This document shows positions 9,201 through 16,510 of a stretch of DNA of 64,000 nt, piece by piece (the first letter of the stretch is position 1; each line of letters begins with the position of its first letter). The notes under the pieces are model-generated. The model was given only the letters and a program-made list of their open reading frames with translations. It was not told where the DNA came from and searched no databases. Position numbers and translations under genes: made by a program. The stretch spans positions 1,798,001 to 1,862,000 of the forward strand of contig OY969122.1 in the NCBI GenBank assembly GCA_963698085.1, in the 5' to 3' direction. Source of the stretch: VRUE01 sp963698085. Its GTDB lineage: Bacteria; Actinomycetota; Thermoleophilia; Solirubrobacterales; 70-9.

Positions 9201-9612
9201 TGAGGCGGCGAAGATCGACGTCCACCGGCGCATCGTCGCCGCCCGGGCCCCCGGTGATCTGCGAGCGATCCGCGACGAGCTGAGCGACCGCTTCGGACCG
9301 CCGCCGCCCGAGGCGGAGAACTTGCTGGCGCTGCAGCGGGCTCGTATCGAGCTGCGCCTGGCGGGGGCGCGCCGCGTCGAGCTGCGCGGCGGCCGGCTCA
9401 GCGTGGTCGGTGTGGAGCTCAATTCCGAGGGGGCGGGCGAGCTGGGGGACCGGGTCGAGGGGGCGCTGTATGAGTGGCGCGAGAAAACCGCTTCGGTGCG
9501 GGTGCCCGATGAGCCCGAGGCTCGCCTCGCCGCGGTGCTGACGATGGCTGAGGGCCTTCGCGAGGTATTGAGCGCCGCTTTAGTCGAAAAAGATATGCTC
9601 CCAGCTTCGTGA
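6223..9612 (+). CDS. mfd: Transcription-repair coupling factor Mfd
   Basis: 1129 aa. Releases RNA polymerase stalled at DNA lesions and recruits UvrA. The ATG at 6223 (SLRPLIEIAAENERL follows) is preceded by AGGGG at a suitable distance; the GTG at 6169 would add 18 unlikely residues. Domains in order are: UvrB-homology modules (about 40-290); the CarD-like RNA polymerase interaction domain at about 455-520 (RVGDHVVHEDHGVARF); the helicase motor with Walker A GDVGFGKTE at about 606 and DEEQRFG at about 705; motif VI QIRGRVGRS; and the C-terminal TRCF domain (about 970-1080). The end overlaps the next gene by 4 nt (GTGA), so the foldase is translationally coupled to Mfd. Confidence 0.97.
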   Translation: MSLRPLIEIAAENERLHALAGEVRAASGGEPVEIGASAALRPLLLATLLEDERGLAGRPALLVSADDRSARDLAADLRAYLGARRVRFYPSRGTGYASHVTPPPHLVGLRIDALDSLREEDDAVVVASATALAEAVPDASLRPAGFNLEQGGEVELDGAARDLVAAGYERVEQVEERGQFAVRGGILDVFPATEERAVRIELFGDEIESMRWFSTFTQRSLGDAERVELAPAAELDAEHRELAQLAAMEAEEEGKQAPSAAEILPLEHFGAPLDLVPPEAAVILAAAEEIEPALRDHWEDATAAMHADDARHLYVDVAAPLAARAVLAVAGAGEDDGEAFRAARAESPARSVKEAEGELEKLIRSGYRTVVAFDNRGEAERSRYSLERLDAVLLDGARLSPEPGLAFAEARLREGFVSPELRLAVFPFRRLVHRRRRAEDRAPGAGRGRLAFSDLRVGDHVVHEDHGVARFAGFETREVGGVSRDYLYLEYKGEDRVYVPTDQLAKLSRYVGAGGEPALSALGGKRWQNMKARARKAAGALAGELLNLYAERRTRKGHAFPPDGEWQMTMETAFPYRETADQLETIEAVKGDMEAEQPMDRLVCGDVGFGKTEVALRAAVKAASDGKQVMMLAPTTILAQQHFGTFRERFADLPFTLDWVSRLRKPAEVKEVLRRFEAGEVDVLVGTHRLLSRDVRAKDLGLLIVDEEQRFGVKQKELLRQLKLKVDVLSLSATPIPRTLQMSLAGLRDISVIETPPEGRRPVRTYVGPYDEDLVQRAIERELERGGQAFFLHNRIESLPEVAEQLRGLVPKARVAEAHGQMDEVELEETMMRFLRGEADCLVTTTIIESGLDIPTANTLIVERADRLGLAQAYQIRGRVGRSRERAFAYMLYPSTETLTEDAAARLTTLADHTELGSGFKIAMRDLDIRGAGDLLGDEQSGHVAAVGFELYCQMIDEAVAEASAAGEGAEAPEPLRFDVPVDAYLPASFIPFEAAKIDVHRRIVAARAPGDLRAIRDELSDRFGPPPPEAENLLALQRARIELRLAGARRVELRGGRLSVVGVELNSEGAGELGDRVEGALYEWREKTASVRVPDEPEARLAAVLTMAEGLREVLSAALVEKDMLPAS

Positions 9613-10955
9613 GTCCGGATCGAGGCAGGAGAGGAACGCCTGGCAAGGGCGGGGCCGAGAGCGGCCGTGGGCCGGCGGCTACGCGCCGCCTGGGCCTGCT
9701 GGTCTTCGGCCTCGGCTTCGTTGTCTTGTTCGCCATCGTCGCCATCTCCGAGGGTCTGGGCGATCCGAGCATTCCCCCGGGCGATGTGGCACTGGTGGAG
9801 GATGTCCCCGGGGATCTCGGCAAGGTCACCGAGGCCGAGTTCGAGCACGCGCTGGACGTGGCAGCGGCGCAGAGCGGCGAAAAAAAAGCACCTGAGCCCG
9901 GCAATCCGAAATACGACGAAGTAAAGGAAACGGCGCTGAACACGCTGCTCGAATCGATCTGGCTACAGGGCCTCGCCGATCAGTGGGGCATCGAAGTGAC
10001 TGACCAGGAAGTCGCCAAAGGGCTAATAAAAATCAAGAAAGAAAGCTTCAAAACCGAGGCCGAATTCCAGAAATTCCTCAAAGAATCCCGTTACACGCCG
10101 GCTGATATCAATGAACGGGTGAAGGTGCAGGTCCTCAGCACCCAGCTCCAGGAACAGCTGAAAGAAAAAGCCCCGGAGCCGAGCCAGAGCGAAATCGAGG
10201 CGTATTACGAGGCGGCGAAGGACACCCAGTTCACGCAGAAACCGAGTCGGGATGTGCGGCTGATCGTCAACAAAGACCGCAAAAAAGCGGAAGAAGCTCT
10301 CGACGCCGTCAGCCGAGACAACTCGGAAGCGAACTGGAAAAAGGTTGCCCAAGAATTCTCCGAAGACCCGACGACCAAAGCAAGCGGCGGTCTGCAGAAA
10401 GGGGTAGCGGAAGGCGTTCTCGAAGAACCGCTGGACGCGGCGGTCTTCGACTCGGCGGAAGGTGTGATCGAAGGCCCGCTCAAAACCCAGCGGGGATACA
10501 CCGTGTTCGAAGTCGTCAGCTCGACTCCCGAAAGCGTGCAGGAGCTGAAAGCGGTCGAACCTCAGATTCAGAGCACGCTGGCGCAACAGCTCGAACAGGA
10601 ATACTTCACGGGATTCGTTTCGACGTTCAACACCGAATGGCTGCAGCGCACCTTCTGCGCCCCCGAGTATGTGACCCGGCGCTGCGGCGATTTCGAGTTC
10701 AGCGGGCACCCGGCTACGGCGCCAGAAGGCTGCTATGAAGCAGATCCCAAAGGCGGCAGGCCGGAAGCCTGCCCAGCGCCCGTGTCCCAGCTGATCCCGG
10801 CTTTGCCGGGCACGATCACGCCGCTGGAACCAAAGGGCAAACCGCTGGCACAGCGCCCGCGACCGCTGGATGAACCAGGGGCGGGAGCCGAAGAAGCAGC
10901 CGGCCTGCCCGAAGGAGCGCCGCCGCCACCCACCGGCGCGCCGCCCACCGAATAG
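9609..10955 (+). CDS. Membrane-anchored SurA/PrsA-like peptidyl-prolyl isomerase (parvulin)
   Basis: 448 aa, GTG start overlapping the mfd stop. A basic N-terminus is followed by one membrane anchor (about 24-43, LGLLVFGLGFVVLFAIVAIS). Then come a SurA-N-like helical chaperone segment and a PpiC/parvulin domain at about 211-307 (RDVRLIVNK, AQEFSEDPTTKASGGLQKG, GPLKTQRGYTVFEV). It probably assists folding of exported proteins outside the membrane. The C-terminal 50 residues are Pro/Ala-rich. Codon use switches inside the gene: up to about 9,875 Glu and Lys are mostly GAG/AAG, as in mfd, and from the GEKKAPEP region onward they are overwhelmingly GAA/AAA. Confidence 0.88.
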   Translation: MSPDRGRRGTPGKGGAESGRGPAATRRLGLLVFGLGFVVLFAIVAISEGLGDPSIPPGDVALVEDVPGDLGKVTEAEFEHALDVAAAQSGEKKAPEPGNPKYDEVKETALNTLLESIWLQGLADQWGIEVTDQEVAKGLIKIKKESFKTEAEFQKFLKESRYTPADINERVKVQVLSTQLQEQLKEKAPEPSQSEIEAYYEAAKDTQFTQKPSRDVRLIVNKDRKKAEEALDAVSRDNSEANWKKVAQEFSEDPTTKASGGLQKGVAEGVLEEPLDAAVFDSAEGVIEGPLKTQRGYTVFEVVSSTPESVQELKAVEPQIQSTLAQQLEQEYFTGFVSTFNTEWLQRTFCAPEYVTRRCGDFEFSGHPATAPEGCYEADPKGGRPEACPAPVSQLIPALPGTITPLEPKGKPLAQRPRPLDEPGAGAEEAAGLPEGAPPPPTGAPPTE

Positions 10956-10985
10956 TCTCTTCGGATCACTAGACTGGCGCGTCCC

Positions 10986-12281
10986 ATGAGCGCCATAGCG
11001 TCCATCCACGCGCGCCAGATCCTTGACTCGCGTGGCAACCCAACGGTCGAGGTTGAAGTGCAGCTTGACTCGGGCGCGAGGGGGTCTGCGGCGGTGCCCT
11101 CCGGTGCTTCGACCGGCGAGTTCGAGGCGGTCGAGTTGCGCGACGGGGATGAGATCTGGGGCGGAAAGGGCGTCTCACGTGCAGTTGCCAACGTCAACGG
11201 CGAGATCGCCGCGGCGCTGACCGGGGCGCGCGCCGCCGAGCAGGGTGCTCTCGACCAGACGATGATCGAGCTCGACGGCACGCCGAACAAGGGCCGGCTC
11301 GGTGCCAATGCGATCCTCGGTGTGTCCTTGGCCGCCGCCAAGGCGGCTGCGCTCGACTCCGGTCAGCCGCTCTACGGCTACCTGGCCGAGCTCTACGGCG
11401 GCGGCGAGCCGAACTTGTTGCCGGTGCCGATGATGAACGTTCTAAACGGCGGCGCCCACGCTGACAACTCTGTCGACTTTCAGGAGTTCATGGTGGTGCC
11501 GGCGGGGGCCTCCAGCTTCGGCGAGTGCCTGCGCGTGGGGACCGAGGTCTTCCACGCGTTGAAGAAGAGCCTTGCCTCGAAGGGGCTGTCGACCGCGGTC
11601 GGCGACGAGGGGGGCTTCGCGCCCAACCTCGAGTCCAACGAGGCTGCGCTGCAGGCCGTGTTGGCGGGTGTCGAGGCCGCCGGCTACGAGCCCGGCTCGG
11701 ATGTCTTCATCGCGCTTGACCCGGCGACCAGCGAGGTATATGAGGGGGGTGCCTACGTGCTCGAGCACGAGGGTCGCACGCTCTCCTCCGGCGAGATGGT
11801 TGCCTACTGGGAGGACGCCTGCTCGCGCTACCCGATCGTCTCGATCGAGGACGGCATGGACGAGGAGGACTGGGATGGGTGGAAGCTGCTGACCGAGCGC
11901 CTCGGCGCCCGCGTGCAACTGGTCGGGGATGACCTCTTCGTCACCAATCCGGAGCGGCTGCGCCACGGGATCGAGCTTGGCGTTGGCAACTCAATCCTGG
12001 TCAAGGTCAACCAGATCGGCACCCTGAGCGAGACCCTGGAGGCGATCCGCATCGGCCGCGAGGCCGGCTACACGGCGGTGATCTCACACCGCTCCGGTGA
12101 GACCGAGGACACGACGATCGCCGACCTCGCCGTCGCCACCGGTGCCGGCCAGATCAAGACCGGGGCCCCGTCACGTTCGGATCGGGTGGCCAAGTACAAC
12201 CGGTTACTGCGGATTGAGGAGGAGCTTGGCAAAGCGGCGGAATTCCCGGGCTTGAACGCATTCGCCCAACGTGTTGCGTAG
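10986..12281 (+). CDS. eno: Enolase
   Basis: 431 aa, the usual length. Converts 2-phosphoglycerate to phosphoenolpyruvate in glycolysis. The start is ATG at 10986 (SAIASIHARQILDSRGNPTVEVEV). Visible signatures are NGGAHADNSVDFQEFMVVP, ALDPATSEVY (metal Asp), SIEDGMDEEDWDGW (metal Glu), LVGDDLFVTN (metal Asp), VKVNQIGTLSET with the catalytic Lys, and SHRSGETEDTTIADLAVA. It is followed after 49 bp by an FtsB/DivIC-like gene, an arrangement commonly seen in actinobacteria. Confidence 0.98.
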   Translation: MSAIASIHARQILDSRGNPTVEVEVQLDSGARGSAAVPSGASTGEFEAVELRDGDEIWGGKGVSRAVANVNGEIAAALTGARAAEQGALDQTMIELDGTPNKGRLGANAILGVSLAAAKAAALDSGQPLYGYLAELYGGGEPNLLPVPMMNVLNGGAHADNSVDFQEFMVVPAGASSFGECLRVGTEVFHALKKSLASKGLSTAVGDEGGFAPNLESNEAALQAVLAGVEAAGYEPGSDVFIALDPATSEVYEGGAYVLEHEGRTLSSGEMVAYWEDACSRYPIVSIEDGMDEEDWDGWKLLTERLGARVQLVGDDLFVTNPERLRHGIELGVGNSILVKVNQIGTLSETLEAIRIGREAGYTAVISHRSGETEDTTIADLAVATGAGQIKTGAPSRSDRVAKYNRLLRIEEELGKAAEFPGLNAFAQRVA

Positions 12282-12330
12282 GACAAGGCCTTAATGAAGG
12301 AATGCGGCGCTTGGCCGCGTAGCAGCGGGT

Positions 12331-12720
12331 ATGGCGACCCGCTCCCGGCCGGCAAGCAGGACGAGGTCACAGCCGAAACGACGCTCGACGGCGCGCCGCA
12401 AGCCGGCCGCACGGCGCAAACCCGCGGCGCGGCGCGGCGGCAGTCGCGTCCGCTGGGATCGGGTGGGACGCGTCGCGCTCACCCTCGTTCTCGCCGCAGT
12501 CCTCTACTCGTATCTGAACCCTGTTATCGACTTCGTCAAGACCTATACGGGGACGACCGCCGCCAAGGCCGAATTTCACGAGAAGCTGCGCGAAAACAAG
12601 CGCCTCCACAAGCGAATCCAAACGGCGGGAGATCCGATCGTGGTTGCCCGGCGGGCGAGGGCCCAGGGGATGGTCGCCGAAGGCGAGACGCCGATCGTCG
12701 TCCACGGCCTCGGCGGCTGA
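12331..12720 (+). CDS. FtsB/DivIC-like septum formation initiator family protein
   Basis: 129 aa, ATG start at 12331. A strongly basic cytoplasmic N-terminus contains a perfect tandem repeat of RRKPAA. One membrane helix follows (about 46-64, VALTLVLAAVLYSYLNPVI), then an extracytoplasmic coiled-coil-like stretch with heptad leucines (EKLRENKRLHKRIQTAGD) and a short conserved end with ARAQGMVAEGETP. This is the layout of FtsB/DivIC, which bridges FtsL and FtsQ in the divisome. Its position directly downstream of eno supports the call. The C-terminal end (VVHGLGG) is short. Confidence 0.85.
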   Translation: MATRSRPASRTRSQPKRRSTARRKPAARRKPAARRGGSRVRWDRVGRVALTLVLAAVLYSYLNPVIDFVKTYTGTTAAKAEFHEKLRENKRLHKRIQTAGDPIVVARRARAQGMVAEGETPIVVHGLGG

Positions 12721-12744
12721 CGCCTCGGTCCCTCGGAGGCCCCG

Positions 12745-15117
12745 GTGGTTAGCGCCGGCTCCTACATCGTCAGCGTTGCCCTGCTGGCCGTCCTGGTCCT
12801 CTCGCTGGGATTCAGCGCTGTTCGCCTGCGACAGAAACTTATGCCTAGCTGGGAGGGTGCACCAGCTCATTTGGTCGACACGGTCCTCGGCGTAGCGCTT
12901 CTCCTCTGGCTCTCTGAGCTTCTGGGCGTAGTGAATCTGCTCTACGCCGGGACGCTCGTAGGCGCAGCTCTGGCGTTGGCTGGGGGAGTGGCTTTGATGT
13001 TGGGCGGGACAGGGGAGTCGGGGTGGTCCGGTCGGGTGCGGCGTCCCGTTTTTCGCACGGACCGCTCGGCGAGAGAGGCGAGCCGCGAGGCGAAAAACCC
13101 AGCGGGCGACCGGACCACCCCGACTCCCCTCTCAGGGACCAATGGTGAGATTGACGCCAGGTCTTTGCTTCCCCAGCTCATCGCGATCGCGGTTGTCGCC
13201 ATTGTTTTCGCCCATTGGGGCTTGACGACCGCGGATGCTTTGAGCCGGGGGATCTTCAACTTCGATTCGCTCTGGTACCACATGCCGTTCGCGGTGGAGA
13301 TGGCGCAGAGCCACTCGGTGACCGGGCTGCATTACACGGAGACGGTCTTCACCAACTGGTTCTACCCGCAGAATTCGGAGCTTCTGCACAGCGTGGGGAT
13401 TCTGCTCACCGAGCGAGACACGTTGAGCTTGTTCCTGAACTTCGGCTGGCTTGCCGTGGCTTTTCTCGCTGCCTGGTGCATCGGGAGGCCATACGGGAAG
13501 GGGCCGCTCACGGTGGTTGCAGCAGGAATCCTCCTCGAGTGCCACACGCTGGTCGTGCGCGAGCCGGGAGCGGCGAAGAACGACGTAATGGCAGCGGCGC
13601 TGCTCCTTGCTGCGATTGCGATCTTGATCAACGCTGATTGGGGGGGTCCCTTGAGGCGAGGGAGGGGGGGGTCCGGTCGGCTGCGGCGTCCTGTTTTTCG
13701 CACGGACCACTTGGCGAGAGATGACAGCCGCGAGGCGAAAAACCCAGCAGTCGACTGGACCCCCCCCTCCCTCGTCCCCTTGGCCGCCGCCGGGCTGGCC
13801 ACCGGCATGGCCGTGGGGACCAAGTCGACCGCGTTGGCAATGGCCGCGGCATTGACGCTGGCAATCGTCGTGCTGGCGCCCGCCGGGCGGCGCTGGGCAG
13901 CGGCGGGATGGTGGTTCGCGGCGGGATTGGCAGGTGGGGGCTACTGGTATCTACGCAATCTCATCATTTCCGGCAATCCGCTCCCCCAGCTGGAGCACCT
14001 CGGCCCGATCACCCTGCCCCATCCCGAGCGACTGCAGGAGGGTCGGCCTGACTTCTCCATCGCCCACTACGCGACCGACACCGGCGTCTGGAGCGGGTAC
14101 TTCAGTCCGGAGCTGCACGAAGCTTTCGGCCTGCTCTGGCCGCTGGTCATCCTCGGCGCGATCGGCGGCGGCGTGGTCGCCCTCGTGTGGGGCCGGAGCC
14201 GGATTCTGCGCTGGATGGGCGGCGTAGCGCTCTTTGGCATGCTCGCCTATCTCTTCACCCCGCTGAGCGCCGCCGGCGTCGAGGGCGCCCCCGAGGGCTT
14301 CGGGATCAACCTCCGCTACTCGATTCCAGCTTTGTTGGCAGGGATCACGCTGCTGCCTCTGGCTAGGGCGGTGGTGGGGGTGCCCCGGCGCCGCCGCCTC
14401 GTTGCATGGCTGCTGTTAGGGATGCTTGTGGCGGCGCTGGTCATCACCAACCGCGCCGACGTAGTCGTCCGCGACCCGGACCGGATCTTCGGCTGGGCGA
14501 TCGCCCTGCTCTTCGTGCTGATCCCGGCGGCACTGCTCTTCGCGCGCAGCCGAGGGCTCTCGCGGGGCGCGGGGGCCGCAAGCTTCGCCACTCTCGCCCT
14601 GCTCATCGCCGCGATCGGATATCCGCTGCAGCGCGACTACCTGGGGGACCGATTTGCCAACGCTAACCCCGATACGAGCATCCCCGGCATGCACCTCGAC
14701 TCCGCCTATCGCTGGGTTCGCGACGTCAGTGATTCTCGTATTGGTCTCGCCGGCACCACCGCCGGCTTTCTCCAGTACGGCTTCTACGGCACCGACCTCT
14801 CCAACCGCGTTCGCTACCTCGGCGTCGAGGGCCTGCACGGCGCCTTCAATGCGATACCGAGCTGCGCCGAGTTCCGGGCGGCGGTCAACGAGGCCGATCT
14901 CGACTACCTGCTCACGGCGCCGCTGCTCAACTTCGTCGAGCCGGACGAGCCGGTCGACTCGCCCGAGGCCGGGTGGCTGCTTGGCGAGGCCGCCGCCGTC
15001 CCAATCGAGCGCAGTGGCCCGGTCACGGTCTGGCGCATCGGGGGGCCGCTGGACCCAGAGGCTTGCGGTCCGCGCAACGCCCCGCTGCGGAGGATTCCCC
15101 AGCAGCCTGCTGGGTAA
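12745..15117 (+). CDS. Large polytopic membrane protein, GT-C glycosyltransferase-like, with two in-frame palindromic inserts
   Basis: 790 aa, GTG start at 12745, 24 bp after the FtsB-like gene. Many hydrophobic helices (at least 10) suggest a lipid-linked-sugar-dependent (GT-C/ArnT-like) transferase. Extracytoplasmic sequences such as NFDSLWYHMPFAVEMAQSHS and YWYLRNLIISGNPLPQ resemble such enzymes. Two soluble basic inserts of about 40 residues interrupt the hydrophobic pattern, at about residues 88-132 and 300-345. They share RRPVFRTD-xxAR-xx-SREAKNPA and are encoded by the palindromic elements at 13011-13130 and 13657-13774. The C-terminal ~150 residues are hydrophilic. The substrate is unknown. 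Confidence 0.72.
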   Translation: MVSAGSYIVSVALLAVLVLSLGFSAVRLRQKLMPSWEGAPAHLVDTVLGVALLLWLSELLGVVNLLYAGTLVGAALALAGGVALMLGGTGESGWSGRVRRPVFRTDRSAREASREAKNPAGDRTTPTPLSGTNGEIDARSLLPQLIAIAVVAIVFAHWGLTTADALSRGIFNFDSLWYHMPFAVEMAQSHSVTGLHYTETVFTNWFYPQNSELLHSVGILLTERDTLSLFLNFGWLAVAFLAAWCIGRPYGKGPLTVVAAGILLECHTLVVREPGAAKNDVMAAALLLAAIAILINADWGGPLRRGRGGSGRLRRPVFRTDHLARDDSREAKNPAVDWTPPSLVPLAAAGLATGMAVGTKSTALAMAAALTLAIVVLAPAGRRWAAAGWWFAAGLAGGGYWYLRNLIISGNPLPQLEHLGPITLPHPERLQEGRPDFSIAHYATDTGVWSGYFSPELHEAFGLLWPLVILGAIGGGVVALVWGRSRILRWMGGVALFGMLAYLFTPLSAAGVEGAPEGFGINLRYSIPALLAGITLLPLARAVVGVPRRRRLVAWLLLGMLVAALVITNRADVVVRDPDRIFGWAIALLFVLIPAALLFARSRGLSRGAGAASFATLALLIAAIGYPLQRDYLGDRFANANPDTSIPGMHLDSAYRWVRDVSDSRIGLAGTTAGFLQYGFYGTDLSNRVRYLGVEGLHGAFNAIPSCAEFRAAVNEADLDYLLTAPLLNFVEPDEPVDSPEAGWLLGEAAAVPIERSGPVTVWRIGGPLDPEACGPRNAPLRRIPQQPAG
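13011..13130 (+). repeat. Palindromic in-frame repeat element, copy 1
   Basis: 120 bp (40 codons) inside the membrane-protein gene. Outer arms 13011-13034 and 13107-13130 are a perfect 24-bp inverted repeat. Between them lies a 72-bp core (13035-13106) in which a CGTTTTTCGC-type run near 13047-13056 can pair with GCGAAAAAC near 13090-13098. The core matches copy 2 at 63 of 72 positions, whereas the outer half of the arms differs in sequence between copies yet is self-complementary in each. The element stays open in the coding frame and adds a basic peptide. Confidence 0.85.
13657..13774 (+). repeat. Palindromic in-frame repeat element, copy 2
   Basis: 118 bp. Outer arms 13657-13681 and 13750-13774 form a 25-bp stem with two G-T wobble positions and a run of eight G paired with eight C. 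The core 13680-13751 is 72 bp, the same length as in copy 1, with 9 differences. It is translated in the same frame as copy 1, giving RLRRPVFRTD...SREAKNPA again. It sits between a hydrophobic helix ending ILINA and the next one beginning LAAAGLATG, where a soluble loop would be tolerated. Confidence 0.84.
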
Positions 15118-15126
15118 CCTCGTCGC

Positions 15127-15450
15127 ATGGCCTATCCGCTCGAGAACGCGCTCTTCCAGTGGGAGGAGGGATGGCGAGCCTTGCGCGCGATCGAGGAGCC
15201 GCGAGAGCGACGCCAAGCCGACCGTGTCGTTGCCGCGATCGGGGACGAGCTCCGGCGCCGGATCGGCCCTACCTTCGCCGCCGCAGAGCTGGCGGAGTTG
15301 TACGGGCGGGGTACCGACTGGTGCCTGCAGGTTGCGATGGACGCCGTGCCCGGCCTAGCGGGCGATTCCCGCTCGCTCGCCGATGCCGCCTTCTGGCTCT
15401 ATCTACGCGGGGCGACCGATTTCGCGGGCGGCCGTCAGCTACTCGTCTGA
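15127..15450 (+). CDS. Conserved hypothetical protein, 107 aa
   Basis: The ATG start at 15127 lies 9 bp after the membrane-protein gene. A small, soluble, mostly helical protein with several Trp residues (FQWEEGWRALRAIEEP, YGRGTDWCLQVAMD, FWLYLRGATDFAGG). I do not recognise a domain. Its end overlaps the end of the convergent gene 15439-16032 by 12 nt. Codon use matches the chromosome. Confidence 0.6.
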   Translation: MAYPLENALFQWEEGWRALRAIEEPRERRQADRVVAAIGDELRRRIGPTFAAAELAELYGRGTDWCLQVAMDAVPGLAGDSRSLADAAFWLYLRGATDFAGGRQLLV

Positions 15451-16032
15451 GTCGTCTCCATCGCCACCGGAGACGCTCTCACCGGCCCGCCGGATGACGA
15501 TCTGATCGGCGTCGATGCGGACGGTGACCTCGCGCTTGCCGGCCCAGTGCTCGGCGTAGACGGGGTTGTCCTTCACCGCTGCATCGAGCCAGAGGCCGTA
15601 GCCGTCCCGCTCGCCATGGTCGAAGGTCGCCTCGAGCTCTTTGCGGCGGCCGCGGCCGCCGCGCCTACCCCGGCGCCGTCTGCGGCGGGGCCGAGCGCTA
15701 CCGGCCTCGTCCTCGTCGCCCTCGCCCTCATCCTCGGATTTGCGCTCGCCGCGCGCCGGCTTCTCCTCGTCGCCTTCGTCCTCGTCGGGCTCCTCTTCAT
15801 CCTCGGCAGCCTCTTCCGCGGTCGCCGCCTCGACCTCGGCCTCGATCTCATCGCGGAGATCGACTTCGCTGCCGGTGTCCTCGCCGTCGGGGGTGAGGTC
15901 GTGCTGTTTGCGGAACTCACGCAGCTCCGAGGCGGAGACTTCGAGCTGGTGCGCGATCCAGGCATCGGTGCGACCTTGCCGCACCCAGGCGCGGATCTGG
16001 TTGAGCTGTGGCTTCAGCGAGCGTCGGGCCAT
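15439..16032 (-). CDS. Conserved hypothetical protein with HTH-like N-terminus and acidic/arginine-rich middle
   Basis: 197 aa, ATG start at 16030-16032. Residues 1-45 look like a small helix-turn-helix or resolvase-type helical unit (IRAWVRQGRTDAWIAHQLEVSASELREFRKQH). Residues 50-110 are extremely acidic (EDEEEPDEDEGDEE), followed by an Arg/Gly-rich tract (RPRRRRRRGRRGGRGRRK). The C-terminus is a folded-looking block (YGLWLDAAVKDNPVYAEHWAGKREVTVRIDADQIVIRR). The acidic-then-basic layout suggests nucleic-acid association. Function unknown. Confidence 0.68.
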   Translation of the reverse strand: MARRSLKPQLNQIRAWVRQGRTDAWIAHQLEVSASELREFRKQHDLTPDGEDTGSEVDLRDEIEAEVEAATAEEAAEDEEEPDEDEGDEEKPARGERKSEDEGEGDEDEAGSARPRRRRRRGRRGGRGRRKELEATFDHGERDGYGLWLDAAVKDNPVYAEHWAGKREVTVRIDADQIVIRRAGESVSGGDGDDSDE

Positions 16033-16093
16033 CGGCGCGCGAGTCTATTCAACCTGGAGGGGAGTTCGCGGAGTCACGGCCGGGGGACTCGCG

Positions 16094-16333
16094 CTAGGCC
16101 ATCAAGAAGGAGAGGGCCTCGAACATTGAGACGACCACGACGATCACGGTCGCGGTCAAGCAGACGGCTAGCACGCTGAAGCGCACTTTGCCGTGGTGCT
16201 CGTTGCGGGTCATGCGCCGCTCTCGCGAGCGGTTCGCGGCGCGGCGGCGCAGCTGCTCGCGCCGGCGACGCTCCAAGGTCGTCTCCTGCTCGAAGGCAAC
16301 CTCGAACTGGTTGATGCTTTGGCGCATTCTCAT
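16094..16333 (-). CDS. Small C-terminally membrane-anchored basic protein
   Basis: 79 aa from the ATG at 16331-16333 (MRMRQSINQFEVAF). An in-frame TTG at 16396 would add 21 residues without a ribosome binding site. The N-terminal half is charged and helical (ETTLERRRREQLRRRAANRSRERR). The C-terminus is one membrane helix (about 53-75, VLAVCLTATVIVVVVSMF). I do not recognise a named family. The 4.9-kb mobile island begins at 16421, about 90 bp upstream of this start, so its native promoter region was probably altered. Confidence 0.6.
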   Translation of the reverse strand: MRMRQSINQFEVAFEQETTLERRRREQLRRRAANRSRERRMTRNEHHGKVRFSVLAVCLTATVIVVVVSMFEALSFLMA

Positions 16334-16420
16334 AGAGGCTGGCCCGGGGGCCGCGGCGGGGACCGTAGCAAAGCCGCACGGGCACTTGCGGGCCAAAGGG
16401 GGGTCGCCCAGGCGGCGGAT

Positions 16421-16458
16421 GTGACGCCGGTCACGCCTATCCCTTCTATGTAGAAGCT
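16421..16458 (+). repeat. Left terminal repeat of the 4.9-kb island
   Basis: Begins GTGACGCCGGTCAC and continues into CTATCCCTTCTATGTAGAAGC. The inner part itself contains the small dyad CTTCTA-TG-TAGAAG. It matches the reverse complement of 21276-21313 except for the central GCCG tetramer and two single positions. Confidence 0.8.
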
Positions 16459-16510
16459 CCGACGAGGCGATAGCGCCTTGATCGCTGTCCCCAAGCCCTT
16501 CAAGGAAGCG

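Noticed and set aside
12382..12440. Short tandem DNA repeat at the start of the FtsB-like gene
   Set aside because: Encodes the duplicated basic RRKPAA segment; too short to be an independent element.
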